Part shown: in pieces, positions 1 through 9,471 of the stretch
Layout of the letters: each line of letters begins with the position of its first letter
Numbering within the stretch: the first letter of the stretch is position 1
Assembly (NCBI GenBank): GCA_002319965.1
Contig: DCJQ01000025.1
Span: forward strand, 32,943-96,942
Source: Megasphaera sp. UBA1696
Lineage (GTDB): Bacteria > Bacillota > Negativicutes > Veillonellales > Megasphaeraceae
Direction: 5' to 3'
Length of the DNA stretch: 64,000 nucleotides
Program-made: the position numbers and the translations under genes
Notes under the pieces: generated by a model
What the model saw: the letters and a program-made list of their open reading frames with translations, nothing else
Databases searched by the model: none
Told to the model about the DNA's origin: nothing

Positions 1-589
1 TGACGACAAAGAGAAAGACACTCATAAAGAGGACCCCATAGGGAACGACGACCTGCGACACGCCTAAGAGGAACTTGACGATAGGCACGAAAGCCAGGAG
101 AACGATCAAATCGTTGGTCGCAACTTGAACGACCGTATAGCCGGGATTTCCCTTAGCCAGGGCACTCCACACAAAGACCATGGCCGTACACGGTGCCGCT
201 CCGAGAAGGACGGCGCCGGCCAAATAGCCCTGAGCCAAATAGGAAGGAATCCAGGAAGCAAAGACGATGTACAAGAAGAAGTAGGAAATGGCGTACATCG
301 TAAAGGGCTTGATGAGCCAGTTGGCCGCCCAGGTGACGAAGAGCCCTTTCGGCTCGCGGCCAATGGCCTGTATCTGTTTAAAATCGACGCTCATCATCAT
401 CGGATAAATCATAATCCAAATCAAGACGGCAATGGGGATGGAAATCCCCATGACCTGCAGGGTATCCAAGAAGGCCGGTACGGCCGGCATGGTGTAACCG
501 ATAAAGACGCCGGCAACCATGCAGAGGAAGACCCAAATCGTTAAATATCGCTGGAAAAAGCTGATACTTCCAGCCTGTTCATGACTCAT
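1..589 (-). CDS. acr3: Acr3-family arsenite efflux permease (partial, C-terminus outside window)
   Basis: Inner-membrane arsenite exporter, last visible gene of the ars operon. The start ATG at 589 has a GGAGG seven bases upstream. About 196 codons are visible and read as a hydrophobic multi-span protein beginning MSHEQAGSISFFQRYL. The family signature GAAPCTAMVFVWS, followed by GNPGYTVVQVATNDL, is present. It includes the conserved cysteine used by Acr3 for As(III). The frame runs off the window edge. It lies about 50 bases downstream of arsA, so the ATPase may energise it or the permease may work alone, as Acr3 proteins can. Identity is from the signature; substrate is inferred from family and operon. 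Confidence 0.9.
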   Translation of the reverse strand, partial: MSHEQAGSISFFQRYLTIWVFLCMVAGVFIGYTMPAVPAFLDTLQVMGISIPIAVLIWIMIYPMMMSVDFKQIQAIGREPKGLFVTWAANWLIKPFTMYAISYFFLYIVFASWIPSYLAQGYLAGAVLLGAAPCTAMVFVWSALAKGNPGYTVVQVATNDLIVLLAFVPIVKFLLGVSQVVVPYGVLFMSVFLFVV

Positions 590-640
590 GACAATGCCTC
601 CGCTGCTGACAAGGGCTGTGACGCCTACCTGCCAGCTTGA

Positions 641-2377
641 TTATAGTTTTTCTAGCGTTTGTCCGCGCACCTCATCGGGCCGCCAGGGAATCAGGGCCGT
701 CAACCCTTTTGTGTGGTCATGGACGGTATTGATCCACGGAATCTCATGGGCCGCCTTAGCGCGGAGCAAGGGACTCGTCGTTTTCGCCCGACAAAAAGCC
801 TTGTTGATGACCCACCAGCGGCAGTGAAGTTCCGTCCGCTTTAGGTCGCCTTCAAGGCGCAGGGCCTCATAGACCGGCGTCGCTTCCGGCAGGGTGACGA
901 TGACCACTTCCGTTTCATCACTCTTGAGGCGCGGCAGTAAGTGCTGCACCGACGGCGGCGTTATACCGCGGGTCCGGCGGATTTCCTTATCGTAGTTTTC
1001 TGTCGATTCGAGGAGGAGCAGGGTATGGCCTGTCGGTGCCGTATCGATGACGACGATCTGTTCCCCGCCTTGGTCGACGATGTCGGCAAAGGCATGGAAG
1101 ACGGCAATTTCCTGAGTACACGGTGAGCGCAGGTCTTCTTCGATGTAGGCCAGGTCAGCCTGACTGAGACCGTTGGCTTTGGCCTGGGCCAACACGGCGT
1201 CCCGATACTGCTGCAGGGCTTTCCCTTCATCGATGCGGCTGACCGTCAGTCCCTCCGCCTGACCGACGATATCAGCGGCGTGAGCTGCCGGGTCGGTCGT
1301 CGTCAAGTGAACCTTATGCCCTCGACGGGCGAGGCCCATGGCGATGGCTGCCGCTGCTGTCGTCTTGCCGACGCCGCCCTTGCCCATTGTGAAAATAATT
1401 TTTCGGCCATGCTTTTCTAAGTCGTCGATGACGTCCGACAAGGCTTTAACCGGTTTCATCGCCTCAGCAGACGAGGTGCCCTCCGGCATATCCCCGGTTA
1501 AGAGGGCTCGTACATGGTCGAGACCGGTGACGTTATAAGAACGCAGGGGGATTTCAAAGAAGGGCCGTCCTTCAAGGGTTTCCGGCAGGGATTTCAAGGC
1601 CGATTCCTGTTTTTCGTATAAGCCTTTCGTCACGTCATCGTCCCAGGCATCCAGTTTGCCGTTGATGACGACAAGCTGACGGGCAATGCCCAAGGCGGCC
1701 AGTTCCTGTGAGGCCCGGCCCGCTTCTTTTAAGGGCAGGACGTCCGGGCGGGCGACGAGGATCATCGTCGTCTGTTCCCCGTCGGCCAAGGTCCGGACGG
1801 CTTGTTTATATACTTCTTTTTTCGATTCCAGGCCGGCCAACTGTCCCAAACAGGAGGCGCCATGCTTACTCTTTTGAATGAATTGGCTCCACGCCGACGG
1901 CAGCTGCAGCATCCGCAGGGTATGGCCGGTCGGTGCCGTATCGAAGATGATGTGCTCGTATTGGCTGCTTACGGCCTCGTCGGTGAGAAAGTGAGTAAAC
2001 TCATTGAAGGCGGCAATTTCGACGGTACACGAGCCGGACAGCTGCTCTTCCATATTGCGCAGGGCCGCTTCCGGCAAGAGGCCGCGGTAAGGGCCGACGA
2101 CACTTTCCCGATACGCCGCTGCCGCCTGAATGGGGTCTAAGTTGGCAACGGACAGATTGGCCGCTTCCGGAATGGGTGTCGCCTTATCGCTCAGCTCCAT
2201 GGAAAATACGTCCTGCAGGTTCGACGCCGGATCGGTACTGATGAGCAGGACCTTGTGGCCGGCATCGGCCAGGGCTACGGCCGTCGCACAGGCCACAGAC
2301 GTCTTGCCGACGCCGCCCTTTCCGGTCAGAAAAAGGTATTTAGTGCGAACGGCGTCTAAGGGATCATATAATTTCAT
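641..2377 (-). CDS. arsA: Arsenical pump-driving ATPase ArsA
   Basis: Soluble ATPase that couples ATP hydrolysis to arsenite export. The 578 residues form two homologous halves, the usual ArsA length. P-loops of the form GKGGVGKT lie at residues 19-26 and 332-339. Each half has a DTAPTGHT switch motif. The three metalloid-binding cysteines of the enteric enzyme appear conserved at Cys117 (SGSCT), Cys176 (GASC) and Cys421 (SPCT), so As(III) activation should be intact. The start lies 11 bases after the arsD stop, which suits ArsD handing metalloid to ArsA. Classical ArsA partners ArsB, but here the downstream permease is Acr3. Confidence 0.95.
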   Translation of the reverse strand: MKLYDPLDAVRTKYLFLTGKGGVGKTSVACATAVALADAGHKVLLISTDPASNLQDVFSMELSDKATPIPEAANLSVANLDPIQAAAAYRESVVGPYRGLLPEAALRNMEEQLSGSCTVEIAAFNEFTHFLTDEAVSSQYEHIIFDTAPTGHTLRMLQLPSAWSQFIQKSKHGASCLGQLAGLESKKEVYKQAVRTLADGEQTTMILVARPDVLPLKEAGRASQELAALGIARQLVVINGKLDAWDDDVTKGLYEKQESALKSLPETLEGRPFFEIPLRSYNVTGLDHVRALLTGDMPEGTSSAEAMKPVKALSDVIDDLEKHGRKIIFTMGKGGVGKTTAAAAIAMGLARRGHKVHLTTTDPAAHAADIVGQAEGLTVSRIDEGKALQQYRDAVLAQAKANGLSQADLAYIEEDLRSPCTQEIAVFHAFADIVDQGGEQIVVIDTAPTGHTLLLLESTENYDKEIRRTRGITPPSVQHLLPRLKSDETEVVIVTLPEATPVYEALRLEGDLKRTELHCRWWVINKAFCRAKTTSPLLRAKAAHEIPWINTVHDHTKGLTALIPWRPDEVRGQTLEKL

Positions 2378-2388
2378 CAGGCTTCACC

Positions 2389-2853
2389 TCAGCAGCAAGA
2401 ACTGCCGTCACCGCAGCCGCAGGAGGACGTATCGCTGCTCGTATCATCCCCGCAGCAAGCATCCCCTGTATCTTCCCCGCAGCAGCAAGGCGATGCGTCG
2501 CCACAGGTCGTGTCCGGAGCGGCCTGAGCCGCGTCTTTCAAAATATCGATATCAAATCCGATGAGGGACGCAAATTCCTCATTCGTCGGATAGCGGCCCG
2601 AAAACTGAACGGCGCCGTCGACGAGGATGAGAGGCAGGTCTTCCGGCCCGTGTCCTTGGAGAAAATCGGTAACGGCCTTGGTCTGGACGAATTTCAAGGG
2701 GTCGTTCGACAAGTTATAGCGGCCGACGTCGATGCCCTTTCCCTTCAGCGTGTCCAACACCGTCGACAGACGCAGCAATTCCGGATCGATGGACGGGCCG
2801 CAGAGACCGGTCGGGCAACACATCGCTTGTTCAAAAATTTCCATTTTCTTCAT
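2389..2853 (-). CDS. arsD: Arsenic metallochaperone/weak repressor ArsD with extended Cys-rich tail
   Basis: ArsD delivers As(III) to ArsA and can act as a weak ars repressor. The N-terminal chaperone site is visible as Cys12-Cys13-Cys18 in MCCPTGLC, the same positions as in the enteric protein. The body (to about residue 105) reads as the thioredoxin-like ArsD fold. At 154 residues it is longer than the usual roughly 120. The extra length is a low-complexity tail of about 40 residues with CCC, CC, CGC and terminal CC clusters separated by Asp, Ser and Gly. The tail may bind extra metalloid or metal, which is inference. It lies between arsR and arsA in the operon. Confidence 0.92.
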   Translation of the reverse strand: MKKMEIFEQAMCCPTGLCGPSIDPELLRLSTVLDTLKGKGIDVGRYNLSNDPLKFVQTKAVTDFLQGHGPEDLPLILVDGAVQFSGRYPTNEEFASLIGFDIDILKDAAQAAPDTTCGDASPCCCGEDTGDACCGDDTSSDTSSCGCGDGSSCC

Positions 2854-2923
2854 GGTAAAACCTCCTCAATTCATTTATACATTTACATTTATCAATATAT
2901 CAGGTAAAAGAAAGCCGGCCATT

Positions 2924-3235
2924 TCAGCAGCAGCGGCCGGCATCGTCGGGAGCCGTATCGCCAGAAGGCGTCATCAAATCGCGGATCATCTGCTGCAGGA
3001 CATCCCCTTGGTGAACATTCAAGGAATAATAGACCCACTTCCCCTCTCTGCGGCCGGTGACGAGGTTGGCATCACAGAGAATCTTCATGTGATGTGACAG
3101 CGTCGGCTGAGACAGATTCAAGTCCTCCAAGAGGACACAGGCACAGCGTTCACCCTGCCGCAATAGCGACAAAATGCGCAGTCGCTTTTCATCCCCTAAG
3201 GCTTTAAATGTGCGAATCGCTTCTTTTTCTTCCAT
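2924..3235 (-). CDS. arsR: ArsR/SmtB-family arsenic-responsive repressor
   Basis: Winged-helix repressor of 103 residues, first gene of the ars operon. The recognition helix region reads NLSQPTLSHHMKIL and is preceded by a Cys-x-Cys pair (ERCACVLL). That pair matches the ELCVC metalloid site of classical ArsR, so As(III) binding there should release DNA. The protein ends in a further Cys-Cys pair. The start is at 3235, and the promoter with two dyad operators lies about 40 bases upstream, consistent with autoregulation. Family assignment is firm; the exact inducer is inferred from the operon. Confidence 0.93.
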   Translation of the reverse strand: MEEKEAIRTFKALGDEKRLRILSLLRQGERCACVLLEDLNLSQPTLSHHMKILCDANLVTGRREGKWVYYSLNVHQGDVLQQMIRDLMTPSGDTAPDDAGRCC

Positions 3236-3249
3236 GCCCCTCTCCCTTT

Positions 3250-3315
3250 CATATTGATAGTTATCAATCTATGGACAGTATAATCCTCATATTGATACTT
3301 GTCAATCTATAGACA
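3250..3315 (-). promoter_or_regulatory. ars operon promoter with two direct copies of an ArsR-type dyad operator
   Basis: On the minus strand a TTGACA -35 (3300-3305) and a TATACT -10 (3277-3282) are separated by exactly 17 bases. Two nearly identical 28-base copies (3250-3277 and 3288-3315) each contain a dyad of ATTGATA facing TCAAT, one on each side of the -10. ArsR bound at either copy would block RNA polymerase. The role as ArsR operator is inferred from position and symmetry. Confidence 0.85.
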
Positions 3316-3343
3316 AAAAAGAAGCCGCCCGAAGGCAGCTTCT
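3315..3343 (-). terminator. Rho-independent terminator after aspS
   Basis: On the minus strand a GAAGCTGCC stem pairs with GGCGGCTTC around a TTCG loop and is followed by a run of six T. It ends the recJ-to-aspS series just before the ars promoter. Confidence 0.85.
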
Positions 3344-3365
3344 CTTGGATTATATGGTAAAAAAC

Positions 3366-5159
3366 TTATTTGCTGACTAAGTCTTCTTCTACCTGAATAT
3401 GAAGTTCATGCAGCTGTTTCAGTGCAACCGTCGACGGAGCTTCGCTCATGGGGTCGATGGCGTTCTGGGTCTTCGGGAAGGCGATGACGTCGCGGATGGA
3501 CTTGCGTTTGAGCATGAGCATGATCATGCGGTCCAAGCCGAAGGCCAAACCGCCGTGGGGCGGTGCACCGTATTCGAAGGCCCGGAGGAGGAAGCCGAAT
3601 TTCTGTTCTGCTTCTTCCGGCGTCAGGCCGATGGCTTTAAAGACGCGCTGCTGGACGTCGGGCTGGTAGATACGCAGGGAGCCGCCGCCGAGTTCGATGC
3701 CGTTGAGGACCAAATCATAGGCCTTGGCATAGACGTGACCCGGGTCGGTTTCAAGTTTATCCATATCTTCGTCGCGCATGGCCGTGAACGGATGGTGCAT
3801 GGCGACGTAGCGTTTTTCTTCTTCGCTGTATTCAAACATCGGGAAGTCGACGACCCACGTGAAGGCGAATTCGTTTTCGTCGATGAGGTTCATGCGGCGG
3901 GCCATTTCTTTACGCAGTTCGCCGAGGGCGGCAGCGACGACTTTCGGTTTGTCGGCAATCATGAGGACCAAGTCGCCTTTTTCAGCGCCGCAGGCCTTGC
4001 CGATTTCAAGGAGCTTGTCTTCGCCGAAGAATTTCTTGATCTGCGATTTCAAGGTGCCGTCTTCAAGGAAGCCGATCCAAGCGAGACCCTTAGCACCGTA
4101 GTGGCTGACGTATTCGACGAGGCCGTCCAATTCGCGGCGGGGAATGTCGGCGTCGCCTTTGACGTTGATGGCTTTAACCTGGCCGCCGTTGTCGATGACG
4201 CTGCGGAAGACTTTGAAGTCCGTGTCTTTGACGAGTTCCGTGACGTCGGTGAACTTCATGTCGAAGCGCAGGTCCGGTTTGTCGGAGCCGTAGTTTTCCA
4301 TGGCGTAGTCCCAAGTCATGCGGTGAATCGGGAGCTTGACGTCGTGGCCGAGGGTTTCTTTAAAGATGTAGTGTACCATTTCTTCGACGAGAGTCAGGAT
4401 TTCTTCCTGGTCCATGAAGGACATTTCCATGTCGAGCTGGGTGAATTCCGGCTGGCGGTCGGCACGCAAATCTTCGTCGCGGAAGCAGCGGGCGATCTGG
4501 TAGTAACGGTCCATGCCGGAGATCATGAGCAGCTGTTTGAAGATCTGGGGCGACTGGGGCAGTGCATAGAACTTGCCTTCGTTGACGCGGCTCGGTACGA
4601 GGTAGTCACGAGCCCCTTCGGGCGTGCTCTTGCACAGTTCCGGCGTTTCGATATCGATGAAGCCGTGGCCGTTCAAGAAGGTACGCATGGCATGCTTTAC
4701 TTTATGGCGCATGATGAGGTTGTTCTGCATTTCCGGACGGCGAAGGTCGAGGTAGCGGTATTTCAGGCGGATCTTTTCATCGACGTCGATGTTGTCTTCA
4801 ATGTAGAACGGCGGCGTCTTCGACGAATTGAGGATGCGCAGTTCTTCGCAGCGGATTTCGATCGTACCGGTCTTCATCTTGGGGTTGACCGTATCGGCGT
4901 CACGCATGCGGACGACGCCGCGGACGACGAGAACGTATTCCGTGCGGACCTGTTCTGCCTTATCGAAAGAGGCCTGTTCGTAATCCGGAGAGGCGACGAC
5001 CTGTACGATGCCCGTGCGGTCGCGGAGGTCGATGAAAATCAATCCGCCGTGGTCGCGGCGGCGTTCAACCCAGCCGGTTAAGACGACTTCTTTGCCCTTA
5101 TCCGCTTCACTTACTTCAGCGCAGTAGTGGGAGCGGTGTAAACCTTCCATTGTATCCAT
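3366..5159 (-). CDS. aspS: Aspartyl-tRNA synthetase
   Basis: Class II synthetase charging tRNA-Asp in the cytoplasm. The frame stays open upstream to 5306, but that part overlaps hisS and is not synthetase-like. I start at the ATG at 5159 ([12 protein letters not shown]), 7 bases after the hisS stop, with AAGGG about 11 bases upstream; an ATG at 5150 is possible. The resulting 597 residues match bacterial-type AspRS. An OB anticodon-binding domain ([12 protein letters not shown]) is followed by the class II catalytic core with [18 protein letters not shown], and the C-terminus has the motif 3 [13 protein letters not shown]-type insertion lies between. The gene is last in the housekeeping series. 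Confidence 0.95.
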   Translation of the reverse strand: MDTMEGLHRSHYCAEVSEADKGKEVVLTGWVERRRDHGGLIFIDLRDRTGIVQVVASPDYEQASFDKAEQVRTEYVLVVRGVVRMRDADTVNPKMKTGTIEIRCEELRILNSSKTPPFYIEDNIDVDEKIRLKYRYLDLRRPEMQNNLIMRHKVKHAMRTFLNGHGFIDIETPELCKSTPEGARDYLVPSRVNEGKFYALPQSPQIFKQLLMISGMDRYYQIARCFRDEDLRADRQPEFTQLDMEMSFMDQEEILTLVEEMVHYIFKETLGHDVKLPIHRMTWDYAMENYGSDKPDLRFDMKFTDVTELVKDTDFKVFRSVIDNGGQVKAINVKGDADIPRRELDGLVEYVSHYGAKGLAWIGFLEDGTLKSQIKKFFGEDKLLEIGKACGAEKGDLVLMIADKPKVVAAALGELRKEMARRMNLIDENEFAFTWVVDFPMFEYSEEEKRYVAMHHPFTAMRDEDMDKLETDPGHVYAKAYDLVLNGIELGGGSLRIYQPDVQQRVFKAIGLTPEEAEQKFGFLLRAFEYGAPPHGGLAFGLDRMIMLMLKRKSIRDVIAFPKTQNAIDPMSEAPSTVALKQLHELHIQVEEDLVSK

Positions 5160-5166
5160 GAGTAAA

Positions 5167-6432
5167 TCATCCCTTCTTGTGTGTTTCCATATATGCAACA
5201 ATCCCATCAAGGGGAACGCTGACTTGTTCTTTGCTGGCCATATCGCGGACCATAGCGGCGCCGTTGGCCAATTCATCGTCACCGATGATGACCGTGTAAT
5301 CGGCATTGAGCTTATTGGCCGACTTCATCTGGCCTTTCATGCTGCGGCCCAAGAGGTCGATTTCAGCATAGAAGCCTTTTTGGCGGAGAGCCTGCTGGAG
5401 TTCGAAGGCCTTGGTCTTCGCCGCATCGCCGAGGGCGACGATGAATACCGGCTTTTTGGCATCCATCGGCGGCATGAGGCCTTGTTCCTTTAAGGTCAGG
5501 AGCAATCGTTCCATGCCGATGGCAAAGCCGATGCCCGGCGTCGACGGACCGCCTACTTCTTCGATGAGGCCGTCGTAGCGGCCGCCGCCGCAGACCGTAC
5601 TCTGTGCGCCCAGAGGAGCGTACATGATTTCAAAGGCCGTATTGGTGTAATAGTCGAGGCCGCGGACGAGGCGCGGGTCGAGGGTAAAGGGAATGCCGAT
5701 GGCCGTCAGATATTCCTGGACTTTGTGGAAGTGTTCCTTACATTCGTCGCAGAGATTATCCGTAATCAAAGGCACGCCCATTTTCATCATCTTTTCGCCG
5801 TCTTCCTTGCAGTCGAGGACGCGGAGGGGATTCTTTTCCAGCCGCGAATTGCAGTCGTCACAGAGCTGATCCTTCTTATCGGCGAAGAAATCGAGCAGTT
5901 TCTGACGGTAAACGGGACGGCACTTCGGGCAGCCTACGGAATTGAGGTGCAGGACGAGGTCCGTAAGACCCAGTTCCCGGAAGAGCTGGAAGGCCATGGC
6001 GATGATTTCTGCATCGACGGCCGGATCCTTGGAGCCGATTTCTTCGACGCCAAACTGAGTAAACTGGCGGTAACGGCCGGCCTGGGGGCGATCATGACGG
6101 AACATGGGCCCCATATAGTAGAGTTTATGGACCTGCGGTTCGCCGTAGAGCTTGTGCTCGAGAAAGGCCCGGACGACGGATGCCGTATTTTCCGGACGCA
6201 GGGTCATACTGCGGCCGCCGCGGTCTTCAAAGGTATACATTTCTTTGGTAACGACGTCTGTCGTTTCCCCGATACCCCGTAAAAATAATTCGGTACTTTC
6301 AAACATAGGCGTACGGATTTCGCCAAAACCATAGAGCGAGCAGATTTGCCGGATTCTTGCTTCCAGCCACTGCCATTCCGCCGTCTGTTCCGGCAGGAAA
6401 TCCTGCGTACCTCTCGGTGCAGTAATAGCCAT
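5167..6432 (-). CDS. hisS: Histidyl-tRNA synthetase
   Basis: Class II synthetase for tRNA-His, 421 residues. The start ATG at 6432 (MAITAPRGTQDFLPEQ) is one base after the hemZ stop and has GGAGAGGA upstream inside hemZ. A longer frame to 6522 lies within hemZ and is rejected. Visible motifs are PRGTQDF at the N-terminus, motif 2 GPMFRHDRPQAGRYRQF, and the histidine-specific LVRGLDYYT and GGGRYDGL. The C-terminal anticodon-binding domain begins near KPVFIVALGD. Its pairing with aspS downstream is common in Firmicutes. Confidence 0.95.
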   Translation of the reverse strand: MAITAPRGTQDFLPEQTAEWQWLEARIRQICSLYGFGEIRTPMFESTELFLRGIGETTDVVTKEMYTFEDRGGRSMTLRPENTASVVRAFLEHKLYGEPQVHKLYYMGPMFRHDRPQAGRYRQFTQFGVEEIGSKDPAVDAEIIAMAFQLFRELGLTDLVLHLNSVGCPKCRPVYRQKLLDFFADKKDQLCDDCNSRLEKNPLRVLDCKEDGEKMMKMGVPLITDNLCDECKEHFHKVQEYLTAIGIPFTLDPRLVRGLDYYTNTAFEIMYAPLGAQSTVCGGGRYDGLIEEVGGPSTPGIGFAIGMERLLLTLKEQGLMPPMDAKKPVFIVALGDAAKTKAFELQQALRQKGFYAEIDLLGRSMKGQMKSANKLNADYTVIIGDDELANGAAMVRDMASKEQVSVPLDGIVAYMETHKKG

Positions 6433-6433
6433 T

Positions 6434-7888
6434 TTAAATATCCTCTCCTCCGTATACGATAGCACACAAACGGCGGCGCCGAGCCATTTTATCGTCCAGC
6501 GCCTGAATGTATGTATTGACATCTTTCGGCATATATACTTTTTCCAGCGTATGACCGTCGCGGCCGAGGAACTTCGTCGCCCCGCCCGGTCCGGCTGCCA
6601 AGACAGACTGCCGTTCCTCCATCATTTCGATATTATAAGCACTGACCGTGCCCGGCAAGGCGTAGCCGACATTGGCAAAGCTGGCGGCCATGTATTTCTG
6701 GCGGTACATATAATAAGGGACGTAGCCTCCGCCTGCCAAAACAGACTGACAAAGGCTGACCATGCGGCCCGTCACGTCAGCCGGCGGAATCTTTTCCCGC
6801 AGGTCGTGATGGAATAGAGGTGCCCGTTTTTTTAATGCTAACGTATGAATTGTAACATTTTCCGGGTGCAGTTTGCAAACTATTTCCATATTTTCCTGCA
6901 TATCCCCCAGGCTTTGCCCCGGAAGTCCTGCGATAAAATCCATGTTGATGACGGAAAATCCGACCTTGCGGCAAGTCTCATACATGGTATAAATATCGTC
7001 TACGCTGTGGCGGCGCCCCAAGGCATCGAGGAGGTGCTGCTGCATCGTCTGGGGATTGACGCTGATGCGGTTGACGCCGCAGCCCTTGAGCATTGTAAGG
7101 ACGCTCTCTTCGGCCGTGTCGGGTCTTCCGGCTTCGACGGTCCATTCTTCGGCGTGCGGGAAATTCTGAGCCAGCCGCTCCATGAGGGGCTGTAGAATCC
7201 GCGTCGGAAGACAGGTCGGCGTCCCGCCGCCGACGTAGAGGGACGTCACGTCGAGGTCATAGTCCCGGCAAAGGGCTGCCAAATCGTCGAAGTCGCGCAG
7301 CATAGCGTCGCGAAAAGCCGTAAGATCGTCCTCCCCTTCCCCGCCGATGAGGCGTGACGGAAAGGAGCAGTACAGGCAGTGACTGGGGCAGTACGGGATG
7401 CCGACGTAGAGGGCCAATTTACGGCCGCGGTCGGTCACATAAGGCCGCTGGAGGGATGCCATAGCGACGAGGTCCCTGGCCGTCTTTTCGGCCACATCGT
7501 AGGTGTCGGTCAGCACCGTTTCGGCTTCCTTTTCATCAAGGCCCTGATCAAAGAGATGGTGAACGAGTTTCGTCGGCCGCACGCCGATGAGGGTTCCCCA
7601 CGGACCGGGGCCGTGACCGGTAAAACGCTGGTGCCAGTGAATGAGACAGTCTTTGACGTCCCTTCGCAGACTCTCTTTCGACAAGAGCCCGATTTCAGAC
7701 GACCACGACCGCCCTTCCTCGGTAAAGGTACAGCCGACATAAAGATGGCTGCCATCGTCCCTAAAGGTGATGGCAGCTCCGACGTCGCGGCTTTCCCGAC
7801 CGCCGACATAGCCCAGGGAGGCCATGACCTGGCCGACGAGGGAATGCAGGCTTTCGGGACCGCAGTACGTATAGGTCTTTACAGACAT
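6434..7888 (-). CDS. hemZ: HemZ-type radical SAM coproporphyrinogen dehydrogenase
   Basis: Radical SAM protein of the HemZ/HemN group, 484 residues from the ATG at 7888. The upstream extension of the frame lies inside the Fur-family gene and is rejected. The [4Fe-4S] cluster cysteines are Cys167, Cys171 and Cys174 in YCPSHCLYC, followed by the family motifs YVGGGTPT and NRISVNPQT. HemZ is linked to oxygen-independent conversion of coproporphyrinogen III, although some members of this family have other porphyrin roles. The start is one base after the upstream stop and the gene is one base from hisS, so it is tightly coupled. The exact reaction is inferred from family. Confidence 0.88.
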   Translation of the reverse strand: MSVKTYTYCGPESLHSLVGQVMASLGYVGGRESRDVGAAITFRDDGSHLYVGCTFTEEGRSWSSEIGLLSKESLRRDVKDCLIHWHQRFTGHGPGPWGTLIGVRPTKLVHHLFDQGLDEKEAETVLTDTYDVAEKTARDLVAMASLQRPYVTDRGRKLALYVGIPYCPSHCLYCSFPSRLIGGEGEDDLTAFRDAMLRDFDDLAALCRDYDLDVTSLYVGGGTPTCLPTRILQPLMERLAQNFPHAEEWTVEAGRPDTAEESVLTMLKGCGVNRISVNPQTMQQHLLDALGRRHSVDDIYTMYETCRKVGFSVINMDFIAGLPGQSLGDMQENMEIVCKLHPENVTIHTLALKKRAPLFHHDLREKIPPADVTGRMVSLCQSVLAGGGYVPYYMYRQKYMAASFANVGYALPGTVSAYNIEMMEERQSVLAAGPGGATKFLGRDGHTLEKVYMPKDVNTYIQALDDKMARRRRLCAIVYGGEDI

Positions 7889-7889
7889 C

Positions 7890-8402
7890 TTATTCCGCTT
7901 CTTTCGCAGCGGCTTCCGCTTCTGCTTCGGCGTCGCGTTTCTTCTGGCATTCTTCACAATAGCCGTAGACTTTGAGCTGATGGTCGACGGTATGGAAGTG
8001 AAGCTGTTTTTCCAAAATCGTTTCCAGTGTTTCCAGAAGGTCGTCTTCGCATTCCCACACCTTCCCGCAGCCGAGGCAGATGAGGTGGTGATGGTAATGG
8101 CCTTCATTGTCGCGGTCGTTCAATTCGTAACGGCTGCAGCCGTCGTCGAAGTCGAGCTTTTTGAGGAGGTCCATCTGGGTGAAGAGATCAAGGGTCCGGT
8201 AGACCGTCGCCAAGCCGATATCGGGGGCCTTCTTTTTGACCAGTTCAAAGACTTCTTCGGCGCTCATATGACGGATCGGGCTTTCGACGAAGGTCCGAAG
8301 GATGATCTGGCGCTGAGACGTCATTTTATATTTTTTGAATTTAATCTTGTCTTTCATGCGTTTCATCATGGTATCCATGATTTCTTTTTTATTGGTTTCC
8401 AT
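7890..8402 (-). CDS. Fur-family metalloregulator (Fur or PerR type)
   Basis: Transcriptional repressor of 170 residues. An N-terminal winged helix (YKMTSQRQIILRTF, then GLATVYRTLDL) precedes a dimerisation domain. The histidine cluster at residues 104-106 and two Cys-x-x-Cys pairs (109/112 and 149/152) form the structural zinc site. The C-terminus is an Ala/Glu-rich tail of about 15 residues. Sequence alone does not separate Fur (iron) from PerR (peroxide). The start at 8402 overlaps the upstream stop by 14 bases. ATGs at residues 9, 12, 13 and 16 are alternatives, and the ribosome site is weak. Location before hemZ hints at a link to iron or haem. Confidence 0.85.
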   Translation of the reverse strand: METNKKEIMDTMMKRMKDKIKFKKYKMTSQRQIILRTFVESPIRHMSAEEVFELVKKKAPDIGLATVYRTLDLFTQMDLLKKLDFDDGCSRYELNDRDNEGHYHHHLICLGCGKVWECEDDLLETLETILEKQLHFHTVDHQLKVYGYCEECQKKRDAEAEAEAAAKEAE

Positions 8403-9468
8403 TTTTATTCATCGCCTTTTCTCTATAGGTATTGTAAAACCACAGATGTTTGCAGAGAATCTGTAAAACTGCCGTCACCGGGACGGTAAGGATCATGCCG
8501 GCTATGCCAAAGAGGGTCCCGCCGATGAGCAGGGCTATGACAATGACCACGGGATGCAGTTTGATAACGGCACCCATGACCTGGGGCATGATGAGGTGGC
8601 TGTCGATCTGTTGAATGACGACGTAGAAGATGAGAACCTTCAAGGCCAGGGACAGGTCTATTAAAGCCCCCAAGAGGATGGCCGGTGCCGCGCCGACGAT
8701 CGGCCCGACGATGGGTATCCATTCGGTAATGGCCGCCAAGAGGGCGATGACCATCGGATAGGGCACTCCCAGGACCCACATGCCGATAAACGTCAGGACG
8801 GCAATGATGCAGCTCATGAGGATCTGGCCGCGGATGTAGCGGCTCAGGACGTGCTGGATTTCCAGAAAGAGAGATGCCAAGTGGTCGCGGTAGCCTGCCG
8901 GAAAGATGCCGACAAAGGTCCGGACCATACGGCTGCCGTCCTTCATGAAGTAGAAGGTAATGATAGGGACGACGAAGAATTCGACGACCGTCCCGGCAAT
9001 GACGAAGACCGACTGCAGGAGATTGGTAATGCCGTCGATACCGTAATTGCTGACCTTGGCGAAGGCATCGTTGATGATCCTTTTAACCTGGTCCGGAATG
9101 TAAAGCTGGGTCTGTTCATTTTCAAGCTGCATGACCAAATCTGCCGTCCGATTGACTAAGTTGCTGAAGTTGGCAGCCAACAAATTCGTCTGGACCACTA
9201 AGGGCTTGACGATGATGTTGGTAATGACCGTCACCAGGAAGATGAAGACCACAAAGGAGATAAGGATGGCAATGCTCACCGGCATCTTGCGCCCGGTAAG
9301 GCGCAGAAAGACTTTGATGATGCCATCGCGTATAGGCATAAGGATAAAGGTCAGAATGAGAGACACGATGGCCGGCCAGTAGATGGCATGGACCGTTAAA
9401 AAGAGGGCCAATGCCAGGACGGCCAGGGTAACGCGCATCCAAAATTCTGCTTCCTTATAGGTAATCAT
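8389..9468 (-). CDS. AI-2E family membrane permease
   Basis: Polytopic inner-membrane protein of 359 residues, belonging to the AI-2E (UPF0118) family. Hydrophobic segments flank a central soluble region (about residues 90-150). The conserved stretch WIPIVGPIVGAAPAILLGAL lies in the C-terminal half. Members export autoinducer-2 or exchange small ions such as Na+ for H+; the substrate cannot be read from sequence. The start is 3 bases after the MBL gene's stop. Confidence 0.85.
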   Translation of the reverse strand: MITYKEAEFWMRVTLAVLALALFLTVHAIYWPAIVSLILTFILMPIRDGIIKVFLRLTGRKMPVSIAILISFVVFIFLVTVITNIIVKPLVVQTNLLAANFSNLVNRTADLVMQLENEQTQLYIPDQVKRIINDAFAKVSNYGIDGITNLLQSVFVIAGTVVEFFVVPIITFYFMKDGSRMVRTFVGIFPAGYRDHLASLFLEIQHVLSRYIRGQILMSCIIAVLTFIGMWVLGVPYPMVIALLAAITEWIPIVGPIVGAAPAILLGALIDLSLALKVLIFYVVIQQIDSHLIMPQVMGAVIKLHPVVIVIALLIGGTLFGIAGMILTVPVTAVLQILCKHLWFYNTYREKAMNKNGNQ

Positions 9469-9471
9469 GGC

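Noticed and set aside
3399..5081. A 560-codon open frame on the plus strand opposite aspS
   Set aside because: It is the antisense reading of a well-supported synthetase gene. Its composition is an Asp/Val/Phe-rich mirror of the real codons, with no ribosome site.
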